Of a stretch of 64,000 nucleotides of DNA, positions 13,611 through 32,369 are shown piece by piece. Location of the stretch: assembly GCA_963854835.1 (NCBI GenBank), contig OY978525.1, forward strand, positions 2,871,501-2,935,500, in the 5' to 3' direction. The notes below the pieces were generated by a model. It saw nothing but the letters and a program-made list of their open reading frames with translations, had not been told where the DNA came from and searched no databases. Position numbers and translations under genes: made by a program. How positions within the stretch are numbered: position 1 is the first letter of the stretch; each line of letters opens with the position of its first letter. This DNA comes from Megamerina dolium (Eukaryota > Arthropoda > Insecta > Diptera > Megamerinidae).

Positions 13611-14880
13611 AGTACAGATATGGGTTAAGTATTTTCAAATGAAATATTGAAAAGGAAAAAATTAATGGAGGTCCCTTATAGATTTTACTGCTCTAAATGC
13701 AATTTCTTTTCTATTATAGGGTAATTTGCCAATTTTCAAATGTTTTTTTTTTTTGCATTTTATGTTTGTTTTGTATGGGATCGCTCTTAAGGAATAGAAA
13801 TAGGGGTTTAGAATATTTGGAAAAAATTTTGAGAAGGAAAAAATAATAGAGCTTAGTCCTACCTTTTATTACTTTAGATACGATTTCTGCTCAATTAGGG
13901 TGTTATTTGTTGATTTTCAAATGTTTTTTCGTTCATTTTGTATGCGAGTCCCCTTTTGGAGCGAAAATAAATTCAGAGGGGGTAAATAAACTACTACTAC
14001 TACTATTACATGACCAACCCCCATTTAAATTTTATTGACAACATTTGTTCCAAATATATTTATCCTCTATATCCTTTTCATAACGGAACTTCCATACAAA
14101 ATGAACGTATAATACTTGAAAATTAACCACAGATGCCCAGAAATCGTCCCTTGAGCGATAAAATGTATGACCAAACTCAATTAATTTCCCCTCCTCTACA
14201 TTTCTTCCAAATGTACTCTTCCCTTATCTCCATCCCTTAAGGGGACGTCCATACAAAATGATTGAAAATAACCATAAAATCGACAGTAGTTGCTCAAAAA
14301 TCGTCCCTAGAGCCACAATTAGTTTAATCTCCTCTACATTTATTTCACATATATTTATCCCCTATCTCCATCCCTTAAGGGGACGCCCATACAAAATGAT
14401 CAAAAAACACCAGATAATCGACTGTAGTTGCTCAAAAATCATCTCTAGAGCAATAAAATGTATGACCAACCTCAATTAATTTTACCGCTTTTATATTTCT
14501 TCCAAATATACTCAGTCCCTATCTCTACCCATTAAGGGGACGCCCGTAGAAAATGATCGAAAATAATCAGAAAATCGACAGTAGTTGCTAAAAAATCGTT
14601 TCTAGAGTGATAAAATGTATGGCCAACCCCAATTAGTTTTATCTTTTCTACATTTCTTCCAAATATACTCATCCGCTATCTCCACCCTTTAAGGGGACGC
14701 CCATACAAAATGATCGAAAAACACCAGAAAGTCGGCAGTAGCTGCCCAACAATCGCATCTAGAGTGATGAAATGTATGACTGACTCCCATTACTTTTTCC
14801 TTTTCAAAATTTTCTTCAAACATACTTATCCCATATTTTCACTTCTTAGTTGGGCAACCCTACAAAATTGATGCTTTTAT
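13611..14880. repeat. Family B tandem array with internal inversion
   Basis: From about 13611 to 13985 units run in plus orientation (TTTGTATGGGATCGCTCTTA at about 13770, then TTTTGTATGCGAGTCCCCTT). From about 14000 they run in minus orientation (AAGGGGACGCCCATACAAAA-like cores near 14091, 14246, 14381, 14536, 14696, 14856). A CTA trinucleotide run (about 13990-14008) sits at the switch. Unit length is about 155 bases. The 73-codon frame at 14258-14479 is repeat-derived. Confidence 0.85.
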
Positions 14881-16615
14881 ACAAAATTATTTATGCTTCC
14901 TTGGGAAAAATATTTGAATTGCCATTTCAAAATTTTGACTCACCTTAATGTATATATGCATATGAGTGCAGGATCAATGTGTGACTGATTGCTTAGGAAG
15001 TAGACTGTTTGCTTTTGTCTTAATTTCTTCATTTTTTTTTTACGGAAAACTCATAACATTGTATGTATATATAAATGGTGAATTACAGTTGTCAGTTGGG
15101 AGCAGACGTGATAAAAGTAAAAAAAAAACAAAAAAAAAAAAATGATGTTGCTACCAATATTGTTACTGCTACCATTGAGTTATGTTACATATGTCTATCG
15201 TGGCATTCAACTTTCACTTTCAACCGAATTGCTTGCTTGTTGTTGCTGTTGTTGCCACTGACTTATCACTGACCATATACAGTCAGTTAGTTGGTCGTTG
15301 TACGACATATGATCGCATATCGAACGGACAATGAATCGTAACATGTATATAAAGTAGTGCTCGTATGTAATACATCAACAACAGCCAGTCGTCATCGTGG
15401 ATGTTGGAATGCTTTTTGGGTTGGTTAGCATTCAAATGCATGCGGTGCATGGTATGGTGTGTGCTCTGCACTGTATGCCACATTTAGTGGGTGCGCTTCA
15501 ACAATTGTTGTTTTTATTGAATTTATAAAATCGGTTGGGGAAAAAATATTGCAACCGGAACAATTATATTGTGCCTTTTAGTTCAACTTTTGGCTGCCAT
15601 ATGGAGATGATGATAAACAAATTCGGTGTAAAAAAGATAATTTTCATTATAAAAAATACGATTCGATACTTTTTCCCCCCACACCAAATAATATACTAAC
15701 TACATGGTGTAAATAGTTACTCCCTTGTTGCTCAATTACTAGCCAATTCGTATTAAACATATATTTTTTATGTATTTATTATTGCTGCTGTTGCTGCTAT
15801 AATGCAGCTGAAGCTGTTAGATATTAATTATTTATTGTTGTTATTATGCATTGTTATGTGCCAAATTTTTTGTTTGTTTTCATTTTAATCGAAATTTATA
15901 TATTTTTAGCGCCATGCTTCAGTGCATGTGCAATTTAATTTTAAACATGAAATTTTCTATTTTCGTGTATTTTATTCATTTGTCGTTTGTCGTGGCTGTT
16001 GGACCATATCCATATCAGTTTAATATAACATAATCAATATGAGTTAATTGTATAAATAAATATACAGGTACTCATGCATACGATTGAATAAATATGTTGT
16101 AACTGTACCTACTCCATACAGTAATTTGTTGCTTTAATTTGATTTAATCACTAGCATATTTTTTTAATTATACACAAAAAACTTAGTTATGTTTATGATT
16201 ATTTTGTTATGTACGATTTTGTTCATTAATTTTTCATATGAGCGCATTAAAGGTAACAGACATCAAAATATTCTTTATATGTGCGTAGTATAAAAAATGT
16301 AGTATAAAAATGTGCGTAGTATGTAATTTAATATTTTATTATGCAATTTTATGCGAATTAATTAAATCAATTGCTGTAGCTATTAACAACATATTTAATT
16401 ATTTGATGTAATGCGCCGATTGTAGTATTTAGGCTTTAAAAAAAATATTTTTTTTTTTATATCGAACATTTTTTCTCAGCAACAATAATGTGCATTAAAT
16501 TCTGATGACATTATTGAATTTTTATATCATCCACATACACCAGAAGTTAAGGTTACACTGAGTTCTTCATGCTTTAGTTTGTAAGACTCATAAGAAAAAG
16601 TGATCGAAAATATAA
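14881..16615. other. Intergenic DNA, no gene seen
   Basis: No domain-bearing frame. Short TTG/CTG-type trinucleotide runs occur near 15240 and 15785. Confidence 0.45.
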
Positions 16616-17260
16616 AGCTATTAGACTAAAAATTGGTATATAATGTTATTCTAACCACAGAATTGTTATATTAGAAAATGGGCGTAGTCGGATAAAAATC
16701 ACGCCCACCTCCCATATAAAAGTATGTTGTCAAATGTATTTTTTCATACTTTCCGATCGAAAATATAATGTTATCAAGCTGTAACATGGTACATACAATT
16801 ATATTTGCTAATTAATGGTGAAGTGTAAAAATGGACGTAATCGGATAAAAACTACGCCTACCTCCCATACAAAAATGCATCGTTGATTGTGTATTTTCAC
16901 ACTTTTCCCACGAAAATATTATGTTATCAAACTGAAACTCACCACATGTAATTATATCTACTAATTAATAAACATTTTGAAAAATAAGTTAAATCAGATG
17001 AAAAATTTCAAGATATCAAGCTGAAATTCGTCGTATATGATTATATTTATTTAAAAATTGTCATATTGAAAAATGATCTAAATCAGATGAAAACCACACC
17101 TACCTCCCATATAAACTTATGCTTCCGTATGTATGTTATCATGCTTTGCGCTCAAAAATATGAAAATATTAAATTGGAACTCGAGTGTATACAATTACAT
17201 TTACCAATAACAACAAAATATTGTCATTAAGATGTGATTCTTTCGACTAATAAATAAATA
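16616..17260 (-). repeat. Family A array, reverse orientation
   Basis: Units contain CACCTCCCATATAAAAGTATG-like cores at about 16707, 16861 and 17103, with ATCGGATAAAAACTACGCC and GTTATCAAGCTG-type blocks between them. Same family as 11191-12265 but on the other strand. Confidence 0.8.
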
Positions 17261-18336
17261 AACATATTCCAATTTAAAGATCGTTCATTTAAAGCATTTA
17301 AAGTAAAAAGTCTAAAATGACCCATAAAAATTGGTAGGTAAAGGATAAAAGCTTATACTCCGCCTCTACCATTATTCAAAATTTGTAAGACATTGCTTTA
17401 GAAATGGTAAGGTGTAAAAAATTGAAGCATTGCAATCATCTTATAACTCCTAAACATGTTTTTCTGCTTCTTTCTATAACTCTCCTAATATGTAGAATCA
17501 TTTTAATTGTAATTACCTCAATGACATGCTTTTAGAAGTTGATATTTATTAAAAAAGAAAAATCTATCAAAGCGTAAGAAATAATTTGTATGAAACCGAA
17601 AAGCACATATTTTGTCCATAATGGAAAATTTGTCATGTCACAAACGATTATGCGACAATCGATCGTGCGCAAAATTCTTTTAAATCACATCATTTAACGC
17701 TTTTCTGTGTTTGGTGTCGCAATTTTTTAAAATAAACGTATACTTAACTATGTGCCTAACATTATTATTATTATTACTATTATTATTAGGTATGTTACAT
17801 GGTGGTTGCTTGCAGCTGTTCACACTCTCATATGTATATGTATTTTACGTTAGATCTGTAAGAGATTTTTAAAATGATTTCATTAAAGTTGTTTAAAAAA
17901 GCAACATTTGCGCAAGTTTCTGCTCATTCATTCTACGTTCTAGTCCATTATTCAACAAACGTCAACAAAATGTCAACAAAATGTCACTCAAATGTCACTA
18001 AAACGTCACTAATGACATTAATGTCACTAATCCAAGGATTAGTGATAATAATAAATTTCACTAGGGATCATCAAACAGCAGGATTCCATCTGGCAGAGCT
18101 TTAAGAAAAATTTTGTATACATAAATAAATCATATTTTTAAATTTTCATTTACTTGTTTTTTTTTTTTTTTTGGCACAAATCTAATATAAATTCAGGTAT
18201 TTGTTGCACGCAGCCGTTAGACTGCACCATATTTAATTCAAATGACCTAAATTTGTGAAAATACTTGCAATTGTGCATGTACATATAAGTATAGAAGTAT
18301 AGAAGAAGGAAAAAAAAGAAAGAGAACATTTTTATA
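17261..18336. other. Intergenic DNA, no gene seen
   Basis: Includes a short cluster of AAATGTCACT/AAACGTCACT copies at about 17965-18020, which gives the 76-codon plus frame at 17874-18104. No domain recognised. Confidence 0.4.
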
Positions 18337-18394
18337 TTAATATGTTCGTACATTTTCTGCATATCGTATGCCATGTGTTATGTTGCTGCTAATG

Positions 18395-18495
18395 TTGCTG
18401 GTAAATATACGTAACTGCTTGCCACCTAGCATGCGCTCCAAATTTGTATCGTTGCTGATGCCATAGTCAGGGCCGCAGTGAGGGATATTTGAAGT
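18395..18495 (-). pseudogene. Possible orphan exon or gene remnant
   Basis: On the minus strand a short frame reads HCGPDYGISNDTNLERMLGG with fly-like codon choice (GGC ATC AGC AAC, GAG CGC ATG). This is unlike the A+T-biased frames around it. A pyrimidine-rich TTTCTAG just upstream, and an AG-GT just after ERMLG, could serve as splice sites. A Cys-Gly followed by R-x-L-G-G faintly recalls the activation site of trypsin-like proteases, but nothing further downstream fits that family. No function is assigned. Confidence 0.2.
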
Positions 18496-18589
18496 GTTGC
18501 TAGAAACAGAGACCCGAACAATGAGGACATTGCAAACAATTGACATTAGGATGATCCGGCGTTGACTGCTTGGGGTTGTGTTGATCGTA

Positions 18590-19240
18590 TCAGCAACTTT
18601 GTATGGGAGCTACATTAAATACTGGGCCTAGCTCGCTTATTTTTTGCAAAATTATTTTTCTTCATATTTCCAATCCCCAGTTTGAATATGGTTGTAATAG
18701 ATTAAAGGCTACGTAAGTTAAAGGGACCAAACAAATTTTTTAATTCCATGGTTTTGTATGGGAGCTATATTAAATAGTGGCATTGGCTTATCCATTTTTT
18801 GCAAAATTATTTTTTTCATATATTTGTAATCTTCGTGTTAAATATAGTTGTAATAAATCAAAGGTTACATAAGTTATGGCGATATACATTTTTTTTTTTG
18901 AAATTTCCGGGCTTGTTGTGGGAGCTACACTAAGTACTAGGCATTTTCGGCCCATTTCTTTCAAAATTATTTCAGTTTGAAATATTAATCTACATTATAA
19001 ATATGATTGTTCTAGCGTAGACTTCGTAAGTTATGGCGTTTTAGTTTGACCAAAAATTTCGAGGCTTTGTATGTCAACTACATTAAATAGGGGATCTGCC
19101 TCGCTCATTTCTCACGAAATTATTATGCGCTAGAGTTTAAATAAATGCTAAATATTGTCGCCCAAGATGAAGGATTTAGGGAGTTACGATGGGTTAAAAT
19201 TTCAAAAATTCCATGGTTAGTACCTTTGATCGCTCTGTAA
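18590..19240 (+). repeat. Family D array, related to family C
   Basis: About four units of about 150 bases carry TTGTATGGGAGCTACATTAA or close variants (about 18599, 18753, 18915, 19067). Each is followed by a GGGC/GGCAT-type box and CCATTTTTTGCAAAATTATT. The spacing and order resemble the internal units of the 1.6-kb family C element, but copies are much more diverged. Confidence 0.75.
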
Positions 19241-19379
19241 AGGCTCAAAACGGGTCAAACTTCTAAACGACTTGGTTTAGCAAAAAACATTAAATCTGCA
19301 TTCTTTCAAGCAATTCTCTCCAAGGACATTTAAAGAAATTCTTTATTTGGATCTGCCCCAACTTTTTAGTTTTATCAAC

Positions 19380-19990
19380 CACTGTAAAAGCACTAATTTT
19401 GTGGGGGAGCTCCCCTAAGAAGTGCAGATAGGGAGTAAGTATGTTCGGAGGAAATGTTGAAAAGTAAAAATTAATGTGGATTGGTCATACATTTCAATGC
19501 TCTAAGGACGGTCTCTGGCCAATTATTGTCGATTTTTAGGTGATTTTTCGGTAATTTTCCAAAGGAAGTTCTCTTAAGGAGTCGAGATAGAGGTTATGTA
19601 TATTCGGAGAAAATGTTGAGGAAGAAAAATTAATGAGGATCGGTCATACATTTCATCACCCTAATGGCGGTTCCCCGGTAGCTATCTTTAAATTTCAGGT
19701 AATTTTCCGTAATTTGCTATGTGGGTACCCTTAAAAGGTGGAGTTAGGGGGTAAGCATGTTTGAAAGAAATGTTGAGAAGGAAAAATCAATGGAAATCGT
19801 CATACATTTCAATGCTCTAAAGCGGTTTCTAGCCAACAATTGCCGTCTTTCAGCTGATTTTTCGGTAATTTTCTATAGGGGATGGAGATAGAAGGCAAGT
19901 ATGTTCAGAGAAAATGTTGCAAAGGACAAATTTATGGAGATCCATCATACAGTTCAATGCTTTAGGGGCGTTTCCGTGAGCGGACGTTGT
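19380..19990 (+). repeat. Family B tandem array
   Basis: Units of about 150-160 bases repeat GGAGCTCCCCTAAGAAGTG, GGAGAAAATGTTGAGGA, AAAAATTAATG and GGTCATACATTTCA blocks. All are in plus orientation and moderately diverged. Confidence 0.8.
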
Positions 19991-20814
19991 TAAAACTCCT
20001 ATTTAAGCGATGCTGATAATGAATGAATATTCGTAATAAAATTTTAATATTTGCTAGCGTTGTTGTGGTGGCAATCTTTCCCTGATGAAATTGAAAACCT
20101 AACTGAGTACAAATTACTTTTGGCTTAGTAGGTTTGATAACTGTTATAACGTTTTACCCATAACGGAAACTGCTTCACTAAAAAATAACAAAAACACCCG
20201 TTATATTTCTAAAGCATTAAATCAAAGATTAAAAGTAAACGACCACCTATGTAGTATATAAAAACGCTCCAACTCAATGCGGCCCTGGTTGCAGTATATG
20301 TATTTGCTCTGTGTCATGTGATTTAAAGTAATAGAAAACACAAAAATTGCCACTTCCATAAGTTACCATTTAAAGTGAATACTTACTGTTTAAATTGTGT
20401 ATTTTCTTACAATTATTATTATTTTTTCTTTTTCTTCTTATTCGAAAATCTAGGTTGCAACGAAATATCTGGAGTCTGCGAATTGAATTTTTGTTGTGTT
20501 GTAGTCGTTTATAACTAACTATGCCCCAACATTTTATTTATTGAATTCATTTATTTTATTTTATATTGTATTTTGGTTTTTTTGTTGTTTTTTGTTCACT
20601 ATAATATTTGTGTACGATAACTGTTGTTGCTGCTGGTGCTGGTACTTGCTCTGATGTAAGTTGTTGCGTTTTTATTTTTGTTGTTTAGTGTGTGTGTGTG
20701 TGTGTGAGTATGTGTGTTGAAAAGACTACTTTCAATTCTGTTTGCTTGTAATACTTATTGGCAAAATACAATATTTGGTAATTTTTGTTGTTCTGCGAGA
20801 TTTTCATATACATA
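19991..20814. other. Intergenic DNA, no gene seen
   Basis: Contains a (GT)n run at about 20690-20705 and TTG/CTG-rich stretches. No coding frame or RNA gene recognised. Confidence 0.45.
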
Positions 20815-21985
20815 CGAGGTCGGTCTCAGAACTACCTGACCTAACAAAGAAATCACAACAAATTTGAGAAAATTTTTCTTTATTTCTCCACATAATCTCC
20901 TTTAAAGCTCTATACACTTTTCCCAGGCGATATTCTATAGCTTCGATACCCTGTTTATAGTATGAACTGTGTAGCTCATTAAAATAGCCATCTACCACAG
21001 GCTTCACCTCTTCATTGTTTGCAAATCTTCTATCGTCAAGACATTTGTTCAAATTTGAAAATAGAAAATAATCCGAAGGAGCTAAATCTGATGCTTAAGC
21101 TGCGTGCTGAAGCAATTCGAGATTGATTTTGGCTAACGCAAAAGCGGATGTGTTCTTCATGAAACAACACTTTCTTTTTCACCAAATGTAGCCTTTTTTC
21201 TTAGCATAATACTCGCCCCGTTGATTGTTTTTCCTTTTTGAAGATAATCAATAAAAATTATTCCACGTCCATCCCAAAAGCACATACGTCATAAACTTGC
21301 CTGCAGATGGAACTATGTTCGCCTCCTTTGAACACGATTCTCCACTTTCAGTCCACTGTTTTGACTGCTCCTTTGTATCAGGTGTGAAGTGGTGGACCCA
21401 TGTCTCATCCTTGATTATGAATCGACGCAAGAACTTGACTTTATTACTGTGAAACATCGCCAAACACTCTGTAGAAACATCTTCACGATGTTGTTTTTGT
21501 TCTACTGTGAGCAAACGCGGCATCCATCCAACACACAGCTTTTTCATCTTCAAATTTTCGGTCAACATCTAGCTCACGCACCTTCAGCCGGCGATCATCC
21601 AATACCATTTTTTGGATTTTCTTAACCGTTTCTGGCGTGGCCACCTCATTTGGTTGACCACTATGGTGTTCGTCTTGGCAGCTCGTACGACCTTGTTTAA
21701 ACTCTGTCACCCAATGTTTTATGTATCTAGTATCTAGTTCGGCTTTGATATTCGTTGTACTGAGACCTTTCAAATGAAAGTATTGAATTACATAACGGTG
21801 ACCAACTCTTTCCATGTTTATAAATTCACTAAGGTCGTTAATTTTCGATGGCTCCAAAAAACAACATGGAGCCTTGAAACTTAAAACATATGTTCTATAA
21901 GGTTGCCACTTTTCACCAAAGTAATTTTTTTCAAACTACTGCCGCCATCTATATGTCAGGTCGGGTAGTTCTGGGACCACCCTCG
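20815..21985 (-). mobile_element. Decayed mariner transposon with transposase remnant
   Basis: Terminal inverted repeats of about 32 bases match at 27 positions (left CGAGGTCGGTCTCAG, right end read inward CGAGGGTGGTCCCAG). The left flank is TA, while the right flank is CA, a changed target duplication. On the minus strand the broken transposase starts near 21857. It has the N-terminal DNA-binding part, then VRELD, RLLTVEQKQHREDVSTEC, and the first catalytic Asp in KDETWVHHFTPDTKEQSKQW. The usual second motif HQDNAP reads HEEH here. A stretch of about 100 bases before it appears missing, and the last motif SDLAPSDYFLF is in another frame. The element is therefore dead; mariner proper is clear, subfamily not decided. 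Confidence 0.92.
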
Positions 21986-22880
21986 CAAGTGTGTACACTT
22001 CAGCACGTACATATTACTTTGCTGCATGAATTGAGGTTTTCTTTCTGGAACTTGCACATGCTAATGTGTGATGTGGTTTGTATTGTTGCACGTGTAATTT
22101 TGCCTGTAGCTATTTATATTATGCGTAAACATATGAACTGTGTTGTCTGTATATTATCATTTCCTGTTTAGTTAGATTTTTCTTGTAATATTTTCCAAGA
22201 CACTTGGCGATCTAAATTATTCCCTTTGAGTAGCATATGCATATAGTCTATAAATCTAAAAAAAAAAAACAAAAGAAAATTAAAATAATAATAACAAAAA
22301 CAATAATATTTGCACATAACATTTATCACTATAATCATAGCATTTAACCTTTTCAGCTGTTCAATTGTTCATTGTTTGTTTTACATGCATGCGATACAAT
22401 TTATTCTATTCTATGTATTAAGCACACCATTTGGCATGTCAATGAAATATATTAGTATGTAAATACCTACGTATAGTTATATGAACAAAAACAAAAAAAA
22501 AAATCACTTATGCGTATGCATGACACAGCACGACAAATGGCTGTAAACCTTGAAATTGAACGGTTTCAGTCCAACTAACAGCTTTAAACTTCAAATAAGC
22601 GTTTATGGAATATCAACCAATTGCCAGTAACATCAACAATAATTAAAATTGTACTACATAATAACCAAGAGAGTCACAATTGGTGCTGATGATTGGTTTG
22701 GCAGCGATGAGCATAAGCGCATAATATATAGCGCATGAATTACTTACTGCATTGACATTGTGCGTTTTACAGAAGAGTGATTTTCATTTAAAGTACGCGC
22801 TGTATTTATTATATGTGATAAAAATAAATTGGAAAGCATAACAGAAGCTTCAATACCCAGCACGATGACAAATATACCAA
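21986..22880. other. Intergenic DNA, no gene seen
   Basis: The frames at 21890-22171 and 22744-22938 have no recognisable domain and overlap transposon or repeat ends. Confidence 0.45.
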
Positions 22881-23440
22881 TATACTTGCGAAAAATCATA
22901 TTTTTGTACTGGAGGCAGATGTAGTTTTCAACCAACAATACAAATTTTTTACAGATATTCGCTCACTCATAAAAATAATCGTTTGTGCTTAGTTTTAAGC
23001 CTAAATAGATTATATCTTCGAGCATAATTTTCAAAATTAAATGTTCGAAAACATATTTTCGTATGAGAGGTAGGCGTGGTTTTGATCCGATTCCACCCAT
23101 TCACGACTTCATCCATTTAGCTAATATAATTTATCATATGTACTAAGTTTCTACTTCATAGCTTTGTATTTTCGCAGGCAAAATGTAAAATCCTATATTC
23201 GGAAGTATCCGTTTGTATGGGAGGTAGGCGTGATTTTCATCCGATTCAGACCATTTTCAAATATCTTTATTTATTAGTAAATATAATAGTGTATACCGAG
23301 TTTCAGTTTGATAACTTCATAATTTTGTCCCCAAAGTGTGAAAACATACTTTTGTATGGAAGGAGATCGTGTTTTACATCCGATTACGCCCTTTGCTAAA
23401 AAGTCTTGCATACCAAATTTCAAAGTTATTACTTAATAAT
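22881..23440 (+). repeat. Family A array
   Basis: Units contain TTTTCGTATGAGAGGTAGGC (about 23053), TTTGTATGGGAGGTAGGC (about 23213) and TTTTGTATGGAAGGAGATCG (about 23349). ATTCACGCCC/CCATT-type and TAAGTTTCTACTTCATAGC-like blocks lie between. Period is about 150 bases. Confidence 0.8.
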
Positions 23441-23559
23441 TACAGTTATAATCGTGCAAACACAGAAGTAGACATTATGAGATGGTGATTTGGATCAATA
23501 ATACTATGTACATAGAGGCTTTTCCATATCTGTCACCTCTCCTTTTAAGTTTTACAAAT

Positions 23560-24055
23560 GGAAGCACAGACTCCGTATTCCCCAAAATTGATGTCAGATC
23601 GAAAAGATTGCCGTATTGAATACTTTGCTTACAGCGCGAGTCTAGAACGTTGAATATCGTCAAAAAATGTTCTGACACGTTTCGTCCCGTTCGTCTCTCA
23701 TAATGTCTGTCCACAAATATGACATCGAAGCTTGGACAATTTCCACCTCAGATGAGAGAGAGCAAAAGACTAGGAGCTATAGGAGCTGTATGAGCTGTAT
23801 GCCAACACCGACATAATAAAGCCCAGTAAAATTCAACGGATGTGTTGGCTAGGTCATGTCGAGCTGATGAAAGAACACGCTCCAGCTAAGAAGGTGTTAT
23901 ATTCGGAACCCGCTGGTGGACGACACAGAAGAGACAGACCTAACCTCCGGTGGAAAAACCAAGTGCTGAAGAAATTGACGGAACTTGGAATCTCTAACTC
24001 ACGCCAGCTTGCGAAGGAAAGAGTTGGCTGGAAAAGAATGTTGGAGTCGGCGTAA
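23560..24055 (+). mobile_element. Non-LTR retrotransposon fragment, 3' end of ORF2
   Basis: The plus strand keeps a typical C-terminal tail of a LINE polymerase ORF: YDIEAWTISTSDE near 23717-23755, then IQRMCWLGHVELM, PAKKVLYSEPAGGRHRRDRP and NLRWKNQVLKKLTELGI, ending VGWKRMLESA and a stop at 24055. Frames change between pieces, so the copy is dead. A related piece lies at 50172-50432. The LINE clade is not decided. Confidence 0.75.
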
Positions 24056-24480
24056 ATCGCTAAGTATGATAAGTTTCTTCGCTTCCATGCAAAGGTAACA
24101 AGTCACATTTTCAAATAGACCCATTAACCGCACTTGAAGCCTTGTCTGGTGTTGTGAGCTCTTTGGCTTACTTAAGACCAGGGATGTTATTCCAATAGGA
24201 GTTGCAGAGCGTTTTTGTCCAGTTATCAACGAGTGATTGGATGAAGAACCATAGAACCCTAGGGCATGGTTCTGAACCAAAGTAAGGAAATACTGTAGAC
24301 ACTATCGTTGCAACTTCATTCAACGATGATGCAGAACATAAGTCGATGTTAGTTTATATAAAGTGATGAAAAAGACTATAGAATGATGGTTGATGATCAA
24401 TGAATTTTAGATATTCCATTCTTACTAGTTAATTTGCAATCTTTTTAATTTTAAATTTCATCAATTCCACGAAGAGGCGG
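24056..24480. other. Intergenic DNA, no gene seen
   Basis: No domain. It may include untranslated tail of the LINE fragment just before it, but no poly-A end was found. Confidence 0.35.
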
Positions 24481-25140
24481 AATATAACTTGGTGTTACTT
24501 TTTTTTATTGGCGGCGGACTCTGTAGTGTGTCAGAGTAGTTTGCTCCAAATGAAGAGAGCCTCAATAAACATATGAGAATATTTTAAACGCACCTTTAGG
24601 TCTTTGATTATTTTGACAAGTTGTAGTTGTAAGATTTCCACCTAGAAAGCCACTTGCATCTTCGCGACCTTGGTGTTTATTGCACCAAATACTCACGCGC
24701 GAGCACCTTTGTAACTGCGGTCATTTAAGAGAGGTTAGAGATCTTCACTTTCATGTCTTCTTAGAAAAATGACACGGAAGTTCCTGTCAAAATGGAAAAA
24801 ATCTTATCGAGATGTCAGGTATCTCAATGAGAAACTTTGTGCGATATTCTTCAGATGAAGGAATCTGCAAACGCAGGGCAGTGTCTGCTGCAGCTGTTCT
24901 AATGACGAAATAGAATGGAATCAGCTTCAGTACCGCTTCCATTGCTGATGTGGGACAAATTCTCATCGTCCCTGTGGTATATAGAAACACAAGCAATTCA
25001 TTGCAGATCAATTCTTAATGGCCGTCTTTTGAAATATTTGCGGTCACCGCAGGGTAGCTGCATAGATCACAACAGGTCTGACCATTGCAGTGTAGAACCT
25101 GTGAGACAACTTTCGATGAAGTCCTCAAGTTCTAGTAACT
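24481..25140 (-). mobile_element. Jockey-type non-LTR retrotransposon fragment (reverse transcriptase C-terminus)
   Basis: Minus-strand reading gives SHRFYTAMVRPVVIYAATL (about 25105-25045). In another frame at 25011-24787 it gives TGTMRICPTSAMEAVLKLIP followed by IRTAAADTALRLQ. These two motifs mark the end of the reverse transcriptase and the linker to RNase H in jockey-like elements. Frame changes and stops show it is a relic. The part below 24787 is too decayed to read. Confidence 0.7.
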
Positions 25141-26644
25141 AACATAGTTTTCTGCATCCCCAAAAATCTCTTATGGGTCTCATGAGTGATTTGTGTAATT
25201 TGAAACTTTAATAAAACAAAAAAAAAAATAATAATTTGTAACTTTAGTTAGAATTTCAATCAAGTGTAATATACAAATAATTGGCTTAATTTGAATATCA
25301 CCTTACCATACATATAATTTACACTGGGTGGATTTAATCAGCAGATTGAGGTAGTGCTTGTATCAGATCCTTTTAGACTGCCTACTTGCTTCGCAAGATG
25401 TTGATCTTAATGCCACTTCCGGCAAGTAAGACAAGTAAGCAGTATGTGAACTTTTACATGCACTAAGAGCCAATTTTATTGATTCTTCTAGACCTTGTGG
25501 CATTACATTTTTGGCAGACTGGCTTTATTCTCTGCTTTTTATAGTCAAGGTCATCTTCGAAGAGACTTCATTAAACAAAAAATCATATAATTTTATTACA
25601 TACATTTCATTTTACACTTAAATATACATATATGGTATATGTGTACGTTTGTTTATTCTTCATTTTAGTAATTATCATATTTAATATTCATTACGATTTT
25701 GTTCAAATTAATTGTTCATTATTGTTACTTATTATAATATCTATGAGTAAATTCAAATATAATAATATTATATGCATGTATGTCGGGTATTTTTAAAATA
25801 CACATTAATTTAAAATGTCGTAAATGTTAAAATTAATCTAATCCATTATAAACTAGAAATATATTTCATTAGCATATGAAAAACATATGTAGCTATTTAA
25901 TAGGTATGTTATAAGTTGCATGTTGGAGGTTTGAATATGTAAATAGACTATCTAAAAAGAACAACTATTTTATGCTTAATGCAACATTCTATTATTAGTG
26001 TCAACCAATACCAATTCGTTTTTCTCTTCTCTTTTACTTGTACTTGTATGATTCAATAACAATATATCTGTTTTATTAAATATATTTATAAATTCCATAG
26101 GATAGAGAGAAAGACCGACAGAGAGAAAAGTTAGCCACATTTTCAATTCGCATTCCTAATCACAATTCAATGTTTAAGCTGGAGTATTTTCGATTACTGG
26201 GTCTTGGAATATATGCAAACGCTAAGTAGATTGTAGAATAAATTAAGTAGTTATAATTCAAAATAAATAAAATAAAGAAACAAAAGTAGCAATTCTTGTA
26301 TAAAATATATATAAGCATTAGCTTTTTCGTTAGTCGGGACGGTATGTAACTAATAAAAAAATATATCTATCATTGTTATTACTTTGTAAATGATGAATTG
26401 ACATGAGAAAATTGTTTAACAAATACAAATTACATACACATGTATATACATACTATACAACAACAAGTGTTGTCAAGTTCGAGACTTATCGACATATATT
26501 TGTGACTACATCTGGTAGTGGTAATAGAATTAGTTGGGGTTGCTTGAATCACAATAAGGCAATGAATTACATACAAATACAATTCATTCAAACTTAGTTC
26601 ATAAATAGCAAGGAATGATCATGGAAAGGGAGAAATTGTTAATT
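25141..26644. other. Downstream region of the kinase gene
   Basis: A+T-rich, no gene. On the minus strand a candidate polyadenylation signal AATAAA lies at 26072-26077, which would give the kinase transcript a 3' UTR of about 570 bases. This is a suggestion only. Confidence 0.35.
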
Positions 26645-32369
<5,725 letters not shown>

